From assembly GCA_949710005.1 (NCBI GenBank), contig OX453273.1, positions 36,400,038-36,464,037 of the forward strand: a DNA stretch of 64,000 bases, read 5' to 3'. The notes under the pieces were generated by a model. That model was not told the DNA's origin, searched no databases, and saw only the letters and a program-made list of their open reading frames with translations. Of the stretch, positions 51,562 to 64,000 are shown in pieces. Numbering within the stretch: the stretch's first letter is position 1; the number at the start of each line of letters is the position of its first letter. The position numbers were made by a program, and so were the translations under genes. The DNA is from Ricordea florida. Lineage: Eukaryota > Cnidaria > Anthozoa > Corallimorpharia > Ricordeidae.

Positions 51562-54048
51562 TTACAAACTCATTGCTCCACTTTCACTCATTTTTCGTGC
51601 TTCCTCTTCACCATCCTGGGCTGTTGTGATCTCAATACTTGGTGGTGCCAGCTTGGTACTTGATGGTGGCTTTCTTATTGGCTTTTTGCTGCTACCGGCA
51701 ATGATGAGACTCCCAGGAACATTTATATACAGACGAACTCTGGAAAAATAAGATTAAAAAGACAGAGAAAAGGCACACAGTACAGTCTCACTTTAAATAC
51801 GTTACTATACAGTATTCTTGTCTGGATAAGATGTTGCCCACTAAAGGTTATCTACTTCCATTAAATACCAGGCTAAGCATCTATTTTTAGCTATTCCCAT
51901 CAGTGTGCACATACACTTCCCTATAGATTATCTTTACATTAGTTAGACTGATTTAGGTTGGTTATTTGCTTTTGAATTCTTACAACGTGTTTACTTCAGA
52001 TGATATTGGTATTATAAGATGTCTATTGATCACGTACAGTTTGGGAGTGAAGGGGTACACTATCTGAGAACCATCTAATCCCTGTAACTAGAGAAGACCT
52101 GTAGCCCCTTGGTCATCATACTGGCCAGGCACAAAACCAAAAATTCACTTTATAAATTTTGTTTAATAATATATGTGAAAAAGTACTCAATTGTGAGTAG
52201 TGCTGAGAGCAGTGCAGTTCAAGTGTAACACAAGTGCAAAAAGTATAACACCATGGCAAAAAGTGTACCTGTAATACCTATGCAAGAAGTGCCACATCAA
52301 ACTTTTTTCATGTGTAATTATTAACTAGTAATCATACGGCTTTCTTGTTTAATTTGTGATTTATTTGCAATTGCTAAACCAGCTCGTGAAATTTGAACAG
52401 TTCAAAAACTCACTTGTGACAATAAAATCACAAATTGAACTGTATGAAACTGCATAAATACTATTCCTAACTATCCCAACATGTATTAAAAACTAAACAA
52501 TTTATGTACCAACTGCAAGGAATCGTTCAAACATGTCATGCTGTTAACTTTTATCTGTTAATTATATGCAACTATTTAATCTGACATTTAATATATTGAT
52601 ATTGATGATAACATCAATACATATGTTTTATAACACTTCGGTCTGTAGTTTGGGACCCTTTGATTTTTAATTATTATCTTGAAAGATACTTTGTTAAGAA
52701 TAGCATTGTTATTCTTTCCAACATTACTTCAAAACAAAAAAACATTGAAATAAATTATTAAAAGGTTGTGAGGATGTAGACCTCTAAATGTTGGTTTCAT
52801 CCTAAACATGCACCGGTAATATCTTGTTTATATTTCCTTTTTAAAAACGCACTCACTGAAATAATGATTAGATTTGATAACATGAAATAATATTAAAAGT
52901 TACTGCTTCCTTAAATCAAGAGGAATACAATAACTGTTACATTATTACATTACCACAAGGGTTTCAACTAATCATATATCAAATTTTTTTTGGATATTGA
53001 GGAAATTTCTTGGTGAGAGCGTCATTAATTGTTTTGAATTCATGCAGGTTTTGCATTCAAATGTTTTAAGCAAAGCTGACATACTAACAAAAGTGCAGAA
53101 GGAAGCCGAAGGAGGTCAGACAAGTTCAGAAGTCTGATGATTCTTGTGTAAGGGAGGAACACAAGGAGATACCACTGATTCTAAACCAGTGTAGCGTTGA
53201 TCTTTCACCCTACAGCATAAGAAAAAAGAGCATTTGCACAGTATAAACTGCTTACTACATTGCCAGCTGACAATTTGAAAGATTTCTGCTACATTTACCA
53301 TTCATTAAATGTCTGGCATTAAAAATAAATATGCTAGACATGTAGAAAAAAAACAGTGAAGGCATTTAACTGGTCGTCTATATGTCCCCATGAAGAAGGT
53401 GACAATTGATAAATTTTCATGTATAAAAGTGTTCAAAAAATAGCTTCTTATTTTCAATTCACTATTTTATTTTAATTTTATCTAAATGTGAAACAAATTT
53501 AAAAGAAAAATGATTTACTTCATTTGGCCTAAATTTGCACTTTTATTTTAATAATTAGGCTTCCTATAATTTATAGTGTGTTGGAAATTTAATTAAAATC
53601 ATTTATTATTTATATAATTATTTGGTCTGGATAACCCTGAAGTACAGAAGTATTACTTATTTGCTTCTAATCTACTATCCTGAGAAATCTCTACTTTTTG
53701 TCGGCTAAATAGACTGACCACATTATAAATGTTAACCATGAATGGGAAAGCACAAAATTAATCTAACACACTTTATATTGGAAGGCCAATTACTTCCTGT
53801 TTACTACAATCTGTTTCCCTGGACAGAATGCAACATACGAATGCCATGCAAGGAAGACTTTACTTTTAATTTAAAACTTTAGTGAGAACTCATTGATCTT
53901 GTACACTGTAACTATTAGCCCTGGACCTGAAACAAAAATAACAATAATAATAGTCATAATTTAATAATAATAATTATTGATAAACATACCTGTCTTTCAG
54001 TTGTTCCACAAGATAAGCAAACTTTCTGTACTGCAGTCCACCAAACTC
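51562..54048 (-). CDS. Unidentified gene, last two exons
   Basis: Minus exons 54,048-53,990 (acceptor 'ccactgcag', donor 'gtatgt', ends in phase 2) and 51,739-51,562 (acceptor 'tttttccag', stop TAA) join in frame. The peptide runs EFGGLQYRKFAYLVEQLKD, then RLYINVPGSLIIAGS, and a polar Ser/Pro/Glu-rich tail of 43 residues. A possible alternative terminal exon is at 53,222-53,116 (acceptor 'atgctgtag', matching phase). I do not recognise the protein. The 5' exons must lie to the right, but there the duplicated segment starts 208 bases away, so the gene may have been cut or its intron enlarged. Confidence 0.5.
51745..53980. other. AT-rich intron or intergenic sequence
   Basis: Apart from the possible alternative exon at 53,116-53,222 (minus), no coding or repeat structure is evident. 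Confidence 0.35.
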
Positions 54049-55496
54049 CTGCAGTGGAAGAGAAAGTTTTACACTATATAAACTTGAGAGAAAAACAGAG
54101 AACATCCCACACATGCAATAACAATATGGTAACAAGATTAACAGATTATAAAGTAGATTGCAAAGAAAGGGTAATTAGAAACAAATATTTGAACATTCAA
54201 AGTGAAACTATCCTACTGCATGTGTGGCAGTTTGGTTGTAAAAACTTAAAAGTTTCGTATTCGTATTCGTTGTTGATGCTAACATCCTCTAATGACTCTT
54301 TGAGGCGGGTTTCAGTCAGAAATAAGTGCACTTTGTGTTAAGCTTCTGGCTATATTTCGCAAATGATTCCCCGTTTACTAAAAAAGTCATTAGCGCTAAC
54401 CCAGCGTCACTTCTCAAGGATGCGTTACTCCTGAAAACTTTTACTCCGAGAGCTGATCAGTGTACAATCAGTGTACAGTGTACAAATCAGAGGTTAGAAT
54501 AATTAATAAAAGCAAACGTTTCCGATAGCAACAATCTGGTAGTTAAGGATCTCTGCCCTTAAGTTTTGTTTTGCTTTGATGGTATTTTAACTAGTGAAAT
54601 ATGCTACAATTTAACTGCAACTATCAGAATCCTCTCTCATGTGGATACATGTAAATTGGCTTTCAAACCTAAACAGCTTTAAATAATAGAGAGAAGCTCA
54701 GATCAGAGGAACCGCATTTCGTCAGTAACAAAACGATTGTCTCAAGATCATTTCCGTGATCAGTTCTCCCAGACTACTCAGACTAGGGAGCTTTGATATG
54801 TGCAAAGTTTGCATTTATGTCACTCTATAGAGACAAATGAAATTCGGCGAAAAGGTCTCTCTAGATCTAATACAGATGCAAACGAATTCGCAGTTGATTA
54901 ACTGCGAATCATGTCATTGTAATGACCGGACAGACGAGGTTAATAAGTTGTTTGTTATATGGCCTTTCTGGCACTGGAAAAATAAAAACGGAAGGGCTTT
55001 TCAATATCCGCTTGCGCGCGCAAGAGGTCATTCGAGGTCATGTTCACTAAACCGAAACACACCTGCCCATGCGATCGAAACAAGAAGTGACAAAAACAGT
55101 TTCTTTGAAAATGAAACTCTTGCCCGCTCAGCAGCCAATCAGAGCGTGCGTACTATTGTAGCCCTATAATAATTCGCAGTTAATCAACTGCGAAGACACT
55201 GGTCCATATATATTTTGCGTAGTGAATAATTCGAGGTTATTTAACGGCAAAATATGGATGTCTATATATAAGTAAATCTAAATAATTTGAAACAATACAG
55301 AGAGGTTTAATTGCGACATTTTATAATTTCTCTATAGATGTATTTAATTGAAAAATTTTTACTTATAGTAATTCCCGTCTTATTAAGGACTAATGTACTG
55401 TAACCATGTTACTGGTTTAGTGAAGTTGGCATTGGCATTTAAGATAATAATTCTTTGTTATCAATCATTCGTTGTCTATAAGGGTTACCAGTTCAC

Positions 55497-58400
55497 CTAT
55501 AAAACACTGTGGTCCTTTCATCTGAAGGATTGTCGATATTTGGCGCTTGCTACATGGAGAAAAGAGAAGATTGTTGGGTTCATTGCCATCGCTGGCTCGA
55601 GCGTACATGATGTAGTTACCAGCCAGCCCTCCTGGAGAGCATTCCTCAGTGTCTGGGTCATGCTGGAGGTGTAAGAAAAAAATATCAAAAAATATGAGTC
55701 ACGATGAGGTGAGAGTCGCTATTGTTGAGCAACAATGCTGAAAGGGTCACAGGGACAAACAAAGGGGTGTTGGAGAGGAAGAATGAACATGGTATGTAAA
55801 GAACATTGAAAATTGATGGGAAAAGAGGAAACGGGGTGGGGAGAGTCAGATATCTTACATTTTTCTTGACGGGTTCCTACTAATCAGGAAGCCATCAAGT
55901 TAATTCAGTTCCTATCGTTCCCATCGCTGTTCTCAGAGAAGAAGGACTCGGGTGCATATTGTCTTAAAGCAGCTGAACTATTATTGAGGCCCAAGGTAAT
56001 TGGCTCCTGTTGAGGTCCCATTAGGGGGGGAGGGGGGTCTGAATATCCCGTATCCATTAATTTTTCGCCCAAATATTTCGTATCCCGTTAATTCTTGTGG
56101 TTTGAATCCCTAAAATGCAAGGCACTACTGATGACGTCATTGCTGGGCATATGCAGTACTGTTGACGTCATTGCAGGAAATATGTTTGGGTACCAAATAA
56201 TGTAAAACACATTTTGCAGGGGCGTTTCGTTCTTTGAAGTAGAAACTGCGTGCAAACAACAATTCATGGGTGGTTCATATGTAGCAAGTACAAAGTAGCA
56301 AGGCACATAAATGACAGGATTGCCAGTGAGGAGTGAATTGCCTTTGAAACAATGACTTGAGGCATGAGCCCATTATAATGGGCTCATGCTTGAGGTCCTT
56401 ATTTTAAATCTTGGTCAGGAATGACCATTTCATGGCGGGTTTTTCGTCCCCTTTGTAAATACAAGCAGTGATTTCGTGCAGAACCTTCAAGGATGTCATG
56501 ATCGAAACGACAAAAGGTGATTAAAGGTCATGAAAAACAATCGTCAGCCTGGCATGAGGTCGCAACTTTCGACAAATAGAAAAGTTGCAGCAAATAGAAT
56601 GACTCTATTTTACATCAGGACATCTTATTCTTTTAAGAAGTAACAGCGTTCGTGTTCGATTTCCCCGGCAGAATTTCTTTTTAAATATCCCATATCCCGT
56701 TAATTTTTGTAACAAATATCCCGTATCCATATAATGCTTTACCTAAATATCCCGTATCCCGATAACCCCTAATAGGGTCTCATTATTTACCAGAAATTGG
56801 CAGAGCGCGTTGCCAATTTGCCTTCAAGAGTGGGGTTCACGATACAGTTACTGCAGTTAAACATGCAAAACGTTTAACGTGCTAATTGGCAGAGAGCATG
56901 TCGATTAATCCCAAACGGTGAAGGGAGTTGAAATTGAGTACAAAATTCGAAATCAAATGATTTCGAGTGCATTTAACAATTGAAAAGACATCAAATTGCA
57001 CTCGCCCTACAGGCTCATGCAATTTTCTCAGTCTTTAAAAAATCCACTGGTGCTCAATTATTCAAAATTGCACTCGAGATCATTTGATTACCTATGCCAA
57101 TTGCAAACCACTGCCATTCACATTTCAAAGAAAATACGAAACTTAAGGTTCTAAAGTATGACGATACTGATGAAAATATAAGATTTAAGACCACTGATCA
57201 CTGATAAAACAACATTTTGGAAATGATTTTGCCGAACTTGCCCCGAGATGAGCGTCAAACTCAAGGAATGTGCACAATGGTAGAAGTCTTTTTTGATGGT
57301 AACGGCCATAGCAAAGGTTGTTTACTGTCAGGAAATGACTGAAAATGTAGATTAATTTTCGAATATGTAAATGATGTTGTAAATAGCTATACAGATTGAC
57401 AGATCTAATGACTTGTGAAAAGCGCCTTTTGAATGGATATCACAGGCTTTCTCATTTCCCCTATGAAACTGAATATTTCTTCCAATTTGGGTAAATTTTC
57501 ACATACTAGGACAACTCTCTATCCCCCACGCTTCACCCTCCCCTCCCGAAGTACAACCTTCCACCTGTCCCCTCCCGACACTGTTGGCTTATTAAATGCT
57601 TAACTCAAGTTCAAGAAACTTTAAGGTCTTTAAGAGCATTTTTTCAAATGTCGTCTTTTGGGCTGAACAGGTCTCATGAAACTTGGGGAATTTAAAGACC
57701 AATAGTGTTGTGATGCAATAAACCTAAAAAATCACCACATTTTTACTTGGGTCACGTGAATAGAGATAATTTGTCCACTGGGTTTGGTGCAAAATAAGGT
57801 AATGCCAAAATAACGCCTGTCAGAAGCACTTACATCAAAATTTTGTTGAGAACATTTTGGTGTATTGCACAGACAGGAGCATAAATTCACACGCTATGTT
57901 TGTTTGGAATTCAAATCTTGTTTCCTAATTAATCTACCAGTGTTGGTGTAAAGGCTTTAAAAGATGACTTTAGCAAGGTGTAGATGGTTGTCGTAGCAAC
58001 CATTTCGAATAAAACCTTCCAATCACTTTTCTTTTAATGAGTGTAATCACATGCAATGGAAGCTTCTTGACCACATTGCAACAAAATGAAGTTTAGGGTA
58101 TAAGACCACCTTGAGAATAGGGAAAGTAAAGAGAGATACCAAGAAGGTCCTGTCCCCGTTCATAGAACGACCGGAATGGGATCTTCACTGATCCCAGGAA
58201 TTGTAAATTTAATGAAATTCATGCCGAGCAAACCATTGAATTCACTACCAAGATGGCCTTTTCCAGTGAGTCACTGGTGACTAAGACGCCCACGGTAAAA
58301 CAGCGGTTAACTAAAAGGCGGGAAAATGCATTGGTAGGTATTGGTCAGCACCTTAACAACTGATTCCACCAACGTTTCAGGCCCTATGACATGCTGGGTT

Positions 58401-61400
58401 AACAGTGAGACAATACTGATTACCGAGGTATCTTTTAGTATTCGAGGCTAAACGCCTTACCAATGCTCCAAAACCGTGTCCTAACTCATGTGTGACGGTG
58501 ATGACCGATGCCTTCCTCGGAACTCTGTTGCCAAAATTGATAAAGCTCACGAGCGCAGAGTTAAAACTCAAGGCTTTGTTTTTCTCTTCAAGGAGGACCC
58601 TCTCAGAACATATTCCGCCGGGTGTCAAATCATCGGGCTCTGCGACCCAGGCCAGTCCCAGCGCTCCGTCTGCGAAGTCCCTATAGGTGAAGAGCAGAGC
58701 AAGGCAGTAGGGGCTGTGATCAAAGGCGCTCCACTTGACGAGATATGGGGTGATCTCTATATCCTCTGGCGATGCTAAAGAACCTGAAAAGCCAGACTTC
58801 ACAAATCACAAATCGATCGGCCTTGTTCACGTTCTCAAATAGTTTCATAGACGCATGGGCAATTTGTTGCCAGGGGAGCGATGAACCATTTGCCCAAAAA
58901 TTCTTGCAATTTGCCCAAACTAATTCTTAAGAAACAGTCTTATTAACCTCGTCCGTTCAGTCATTACAAGGAAATCCCAGACTTCCGCCTTCTCAGACTT
59001 CTCAGACTTTGGCCTTCGGCTTCGGTCCAAGATTTCCCTATAATGACCTCACTCTCGCTAATAAGTGGTATTTAATTAATTATTGGTTAATCATAACAAT
59101 GATTATGAAAAATTTAATACCCTGCGCTATGATTCTATAATCAATTTTAAAGAGGACCCATTATTATTAAATAAAATACAAAAAAATCATTATCATGCTT
59201 ATTAGTCAGTGGAATTTTGATTTTTTCTTTCTGTTCAAAACTGAAACTCTAGCCTAGAAACGCAGTCATCTTGACCTCAAACTCTATCATTTCAAAGTGA
59301 TCTGCCCATTCCACACGTTAAAAATATATGGAGAGTGGCGGCAAAAAATAAGAACAGGCAATTAAAACGAGTTGAGAGCTGTAATTTATCGCTACCTTCA
59401 GCTTTTTCATCTTGAAACAAAGTCACTGCTGCTATAGCAAATCCAATACCATCCCCAGGTCCCCCGTCCTGGTCAAAATCTGTGGTTCGGAACTGTCTGT
59501 CGGCCATTCCTACAGTGTAAACCATTTCCGCTATAGCTGCCTTCTCTGAACCTGAGCCGATGTTCTTCATGAACAAGTAGTCAGCTGTGATATGCAAAGT
59601 GCATGTGTTGAGACCTGCATCTTGAAAGCGGCGGCCTCGCCGTCGATTGAAGACCAGCTATGTTTAAGTAATGGAGAAAGCTGTTATTGACAGAGGAAAA
59701 TGGACTTTGTTTAATCCTAAGGAACAAATTGCATCACCGTTTTCGTTCGTCTAAAACAACTTTGTTTTATTGCTTGTTAAGAGATTCTCATTACAGCAGA
59801 CCCAAGACCTTAATAAATTTAAAAAAAAAACGTTTTCCTAATTGCAGTGGTGACAATTTCAAAATTATGAACCCTTCAAATCACCTTCCAACTTGATACA
59901 AGAGTTAAACACCATTAAAGTAAGGAATTCTTCGAAATATTTATATATATGTATCACTCTATTTGAGTCCTGTGTCAATTGCTAGGGAATGTATAAAGCC
60001 AAACCTACTGTGTTGTCGCATGTTTGAAAAGTACAAGAAAAGACTGAACTTGTAAAAGCCAGATTAACGAATTATCTGCCATCATGTTTTCTTCATTTAA
60101 AAATTGGTTTTCCCAGCTTCAAACGATTTCTTTCAAAGTGAATCTGAAGCGTCCTCAGTTTAAGTACAGCGTATTATGCAATCGGTCTCGCCGGGCGCTG
60201 CATCCTCCCTTCCATTGTTTCTCGTCTGTATTTGTTTACTTTAAAGGCGTTTCTTTGTTAACATCTTACTCTCCAGTTTTGCTGATGGATGTTTCTAACA
60301 GCCTGTTAATTCTTAAACGTTAAGAAAAAAGGAGCTGCGGGAAGGGGACAGGAAAACTGAGGATATGTAAACTGTTGCTGTTAGCGGAACCCAGCCACCC
60401 TCCCCCCAGTACAATAGCTAACGGGGCCCACCTCATACATCAAATGTCTGTTATCTCTAAAATGAGCAGTTCTTCTGTGAAGTTTTCCAAAGTCAAATTC
60501 AACACTTGAGGCGGGAAAGATGATGGAGTGGAAAGACTTAGCTGAACTGAAGTATCTCGCCGATGGCTCCAGATGAAACGTCTCGCCCAAAGTAGTAATG
60601 CTCCCATCGAACTGTCCATCATGTAGATGACCAATCACGAAGGAATCCTGATCGCCTAAAAAGGAACAAGGGCAGCGTAAAATATAACTAACGTTTGGTT
60701 TGTTAGGATTGACAGTTTTTGGCTGGTTGAGTTGGTTTGTTTACTTTAAGTTCTATTGATGAAAAAAAAACAATTTGGTGGATTAATATTTTTAGTAGCA
60801 ACCATATTGAAACTGGGTGAAAAGGGTTATTTAATAGATTTAGGCAAGCCTAAAAGCGGAGCTCCTCACACAGACCTTCACACATTGAAAATGCTGTCAC
60901 TAAAGTTATTAAATACGCCTGGTGTACGCAACTACTTAAAGAAGATTCGATAGCTGAAATAAATCGTCAAAAAAAAAAAACATCTAGCTCGCGACTCAAC
61001 GGAAGAGCCATTGCGCGAAAAACAAAGCCTCGTTTCGGTTTATGACCTTCTAAAAATCCCGGATGACTATGGCCGCCATGTTGGGGCAACGTCGTCGTCG
61101 TCGTCGCTAGGCGCACGCGCCCGCGAGTCATGCCGCTAGCCACGATGACCATGAAAACTCAAACGCATGGTTTTCTCAATTTCTATCCTCGCACGGTAGT
61201 TATGGGGCTCCGCTATGCGGCTCTTCGAGCCGCTGAGGAACTCCGCTAAAAATGAAGAATAGAAATTGCTTTGGTTTTTCTTGGCTAATTACAGTGTGAC
61301 TACTCAAACCAAGGCCACTTTAACAAATTATCGTACAAATCATCCAATCACAATCAAGTATCTAAACAACAGAATTTTTATAAATTATATTATATATTTG

Positions 61401-63973
61401 GAATAAAATGGATATAATTTGCTCTACAACTGTACAAAACATATTAAGATTGATAAGGAATCATCTTAGCCGATAGAAACTAGCCACAAATTTGTTGTTT
61501 AGCGTCAAAAACAGACATTCAAACTTTGTCTGAAAATTAATTTCAGTGACCTTAGTTCAAGCCGTCGCACAATAATTGCGTAATGCAGGATCCTTAGTTA
61601 TCGTACTTTTTGCGAATACACCAAAGTCTTTGAAATAAGCATCCCAGAGAGTTACCAAGATTCAGGACGGGCCTCGAGCACGGTTAGTAAAAGGGTTATT
61701 AATTCAAGGTTTTTAGAACAGATAAAACCTGGGAATATCTGGTGCTCAATTCAGTAACAAAATAAAAACATCTTACCTTCCACAAATCCTGTGCAAAGCG
61801 TTCTTAAATCGTATCTGCTTGTCTCCTCGCCATAACCAGACACCACACGAAACTGTGTATCTCTTAAAAACAACTTCTTGTGTTGTTCCAACCAAAGATG
61901 AAAGTTCCTTCGGACATGAACGTGACAACAAAATCTACTCAGGTCTGCATGTTTTGTGTACCTTATACCTGTTCTCTGCACAATAAGATGAGCGAAGACC
62001 TAAGCTAGTCCAAAATTGAGGGTTTCCCAGGGGATTCCTTGCTCCCTTGATCCCTTCCAAAATTGCCCTATGCTCCCATGCTCTCGCAGCTTTTCCTTAT
62101 TTGTTCCCCATAACATATCTGCTTGCCACGTACCCCCACACTCAATTCCCCCAACCCCTTGTATAGAGTGTTGATACATTTTTGTTCCCGAGTTCACGAA
62201 AATAGGAGCCAAGTTCCTTTGTTTCCTACGATATTTTACTTTTGTTCCCTTGTTCCCCAAAACCCCCTGGAGACCCCTAAATTAATTGAAATTCTTGATT
62301 TGGACAGAATGAGAATTCAAAAATACAATATGGGGCTGAATTGACTTTGAGTATAATATACTCAATAGTATAATATGAGTATAATATACTCAATAGTATA
62401 ATATGAGTATAATATACTCAATAGCATGATATGAGTATAATATACTCAATAGTATAATAAGAGTATAATATACTAAATAGTATAATATGAGTATAATATA
62501 CTCAATAGTATAATATGAGTATAATATACTCAATAGCATGATATGAGTATAATATACTCAATAGTACAATATGAGTATACTATACTCAATAGTATAATAT
62601 GAGTATATACTCAATAGTATAATATGAGTATAATACACTCAATAGCATGAGATGAGTATAATATACTTAAAATCGATTCAGTATAAATCATTTATTATAA
62701 TAGTCTCAAAATCAATGGACCTTTATCACTTGTATATCTTGTTTTCCCAGTACAGATCATGTGATGATACTGAGGAGATTTGGTCCTCTATCTTGTTCAT
62801 TAAAAAGAGTGGAGGCAGACATATTCATGCCTGAGTATCATGACATCATTTGTATTGGGAAAACAAAATGTACAAGCCAATAAGGTATATTCAGTCATAA
62901 TACATATTATTGTCCAATTACTCACTACCATGGTCAGAAAGTTAATTCTTTGATTGAAGCTTTTAAAGCATCAAAGAATTAACTTCACTAGGTCTTATGG
63001 AAGTTTCTAGTTCTAAAGCTGCAAAACTGAAGGATGGCCTGGTTGTTCAAAGTAGCACTATCTTCTCGTTAGGATGCAATCCAAGAAATAAAATAAACCA
63101 CAACTGGGATCATTATATGCGCTTATAATAATACTATGAATTTTCGAAACGTCACGGTAAATTGTAAAATATTGATTTATCTCTGAGAGCAAACTGTGCA
63201 TTTTAAACAACGGTGGACTTTTTTCCTCAATTTCACCAATGTCAGGAGTCCATCATGCCATAATAAGCTCCCGACTATAGCGATGAAAACTAAAAACGTT
63301 GTAAATGCAGTCTAACAATTGTTTATACGGCATAACATGACATTACGTGGGCGCTTGCTTAATCATCCTTACCTTTCAAAAGCACTGAATGCGATGAAGA
63401 CATAAGAACTGTTTGGAAATTCATTTGCTTTAAGATGCTGGTAGTGGACGTTGTCTAAATTGTAATTTACGGTTTCAAAATGTTTGATGCTCTCTATTTC
63501 GAGCCCTAAAACAGCAAAAAGCATTACGGTTTCTTAGTTTTAGTCGGATAATCAATACACTTACGGGTTTTCAAATAGGTTTAGAATTTTAAAATCTGAG
63601 AAAAGAAGCAGTATCAGTCGTAAAAGAGAACAGAATATAAATAAGCATAGCAAATATCTGTGTGTGATGGGAAGAAATCAACGAAACAAAATGACGCAAT
63701 ACATGCACGTATTCTGATGCTGGAGGAACTAGTAAGGTATTTACTTGCCTTTCAGTTTTCGCGTTCCTTGTGTTACTATTATGGACAGCACCCAACAGCA
63801 AGAGATGGATATCAAATACAAGACATTAGTCATTTGCTTTGCAGAAATGTAAGTAAAATACAATTAAAACTTCGACAAACGGCTCTACTTTCTCTGTAAG
63901 TTAAGCGAGCAGCACTGGTGAACAACAAGGCGTGGATTCTAAGCAATATGGCGTAGAAAGACGGGAGAAACAT
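55497..63973 (-). CDS. Truncated second ADAM10-like gene (exons 1-7)
   Basis: Minus exons 63973-63889, 63505-63373, 61973-61777, 60655-60432, 59657-59396, 58783-58461 and 55662-55497 keep all splice sites and frames. They encode signal peptide, prodomain, furin-type site and the complete protease domain with [12 protein letters not shown]. Differences from copy A are few (for example Glu to Lys in exon 6, Leu to Phe near the end of exon 7). Exons 8-12 are absent: exon 8-10 DNA is deleted and exons 11-12 were not copied. Reading through the exon 7 donor adds about 10 residues before a TGA, so a soluble protease is possible. The 5' untranslated region and the promoter up to 64,000 look unchanged. 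Could also be a pseudogene or an assembly artefact. Confidence 0.75.
56011..56783. mobile_element. Copy-B version of the 'aatatcccgtatcc' TIR element
   Basis: Same element as 36,952-37,755, in the duplicated segment. It differs by a 31-bp deletion between two similar 'tgacgtca' containing blocks, a likely slippage event after duplication. Confidence 0.7.
62344..62670 (+). repeat. Copy-B 26-bp tandem array
   Basis: Unit-by-unit match to 43,313-43,640, including the order of variant units. It lies in intron 2 of the truncated ADAM10-like gene. Confidence 0.85.
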
Positions 63974-64000
63974 GGCTGTTGAAATCAATGGAATTTCCAT

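Larger units (their letters stand above)
54256..64000. repeat. Segmental duplication, copy B (with internal deletion)
   Basis: Direct orientation relative to copy A. It begins at 54,256-54,261 inside the sequence of the right TIR of the 31,991-32,784 element. After about 210 bases, at 54,467, it jumps from the equivalent of 32,961 to that of 35,425, a loss of 2,463 bp. The joint carries 16 extra bases (54,468-54,483) made of repeats of the adjacent 'tcagtgtaca', as in templated end joining. The copy runs off the window at 64,000. Confidence 0.95.

Overview
The window reads as nuclear DNA of an early-branching animal, most likely an anthozoan cnidarian such as a stony coral. Genes are split by GT-AG introns, the DNA is AT-rich and packed with short palindromic transposons, and L2/CR1-like LINE, Penelope-like and tRNA-derived SINE sequences are all present. 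The species call is inference.

Layout. Bases 1-2735 differ from the rest: very AT-rich, tightly packed, intronless ORFs that look like a dsDNA-virus fragment (nucleocytoplasmic large DNA virus or relative), including a tandem pair of paralogues and a Cys/His repeat protein. Bases 3.8-14.1 kb are a transposon graveyard: a SINE, a 5'-truncated LINE with a long open reverse-transcriptase frame, a tandem repeat array, and a Penelope-like element broken by three DNA-transposon insertions. Two of these insertions carry clear target-site duplications.

Host genes. (1) 14.2-20.4 kb, plus: seven-exon AFG2B/SPATA5L1-type double AAA+ ATPase (788 aa as spliced here). (2) 24.6-21.9 kb, minus: two-exon secreted, probably GPI-anchored cholinesterase/carboxylesterase-like protein (598 aa). 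(3) 44.9-31.1 kb, minus: twelve-exon ADAM10-like membrane metalloprotease (791 aa). (4) 45.1-50.6 kb, plus: six-exon POLR2M/Gdown1 homologue (295 aa), head to head with the ADAM10-like gene across 181 bp. (5) 54.0-51.6 kb, minus: the last exons of an unidentified gene. A lone exon with a CUE-like sequence lies at 29.3-29.5 kb (minus).

The right end, 54,256-64,000, is a near-identical second copy of 32,755-44,969. It carries exons 1-7 of the ADAM10-like gene (signal peptide, prodomain, protease domain with the full zinc motif). It lacks the disintegrin, Cys-rich, membrane and cytoplasmic exons, because 2.46 kb is deleted and the copy starts inside a transposon terminal repeat. This is either a recent segmental duplication that made a truncated, possibly soluble sheddase, or two haplotypes joined by the assembler.

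The exon models were built by reading splice sites and codon phase by eye. All phases close for genes 1-4, which is strong internal evidence. The exact end of ADAM10-like exon 9 is the weakest point.
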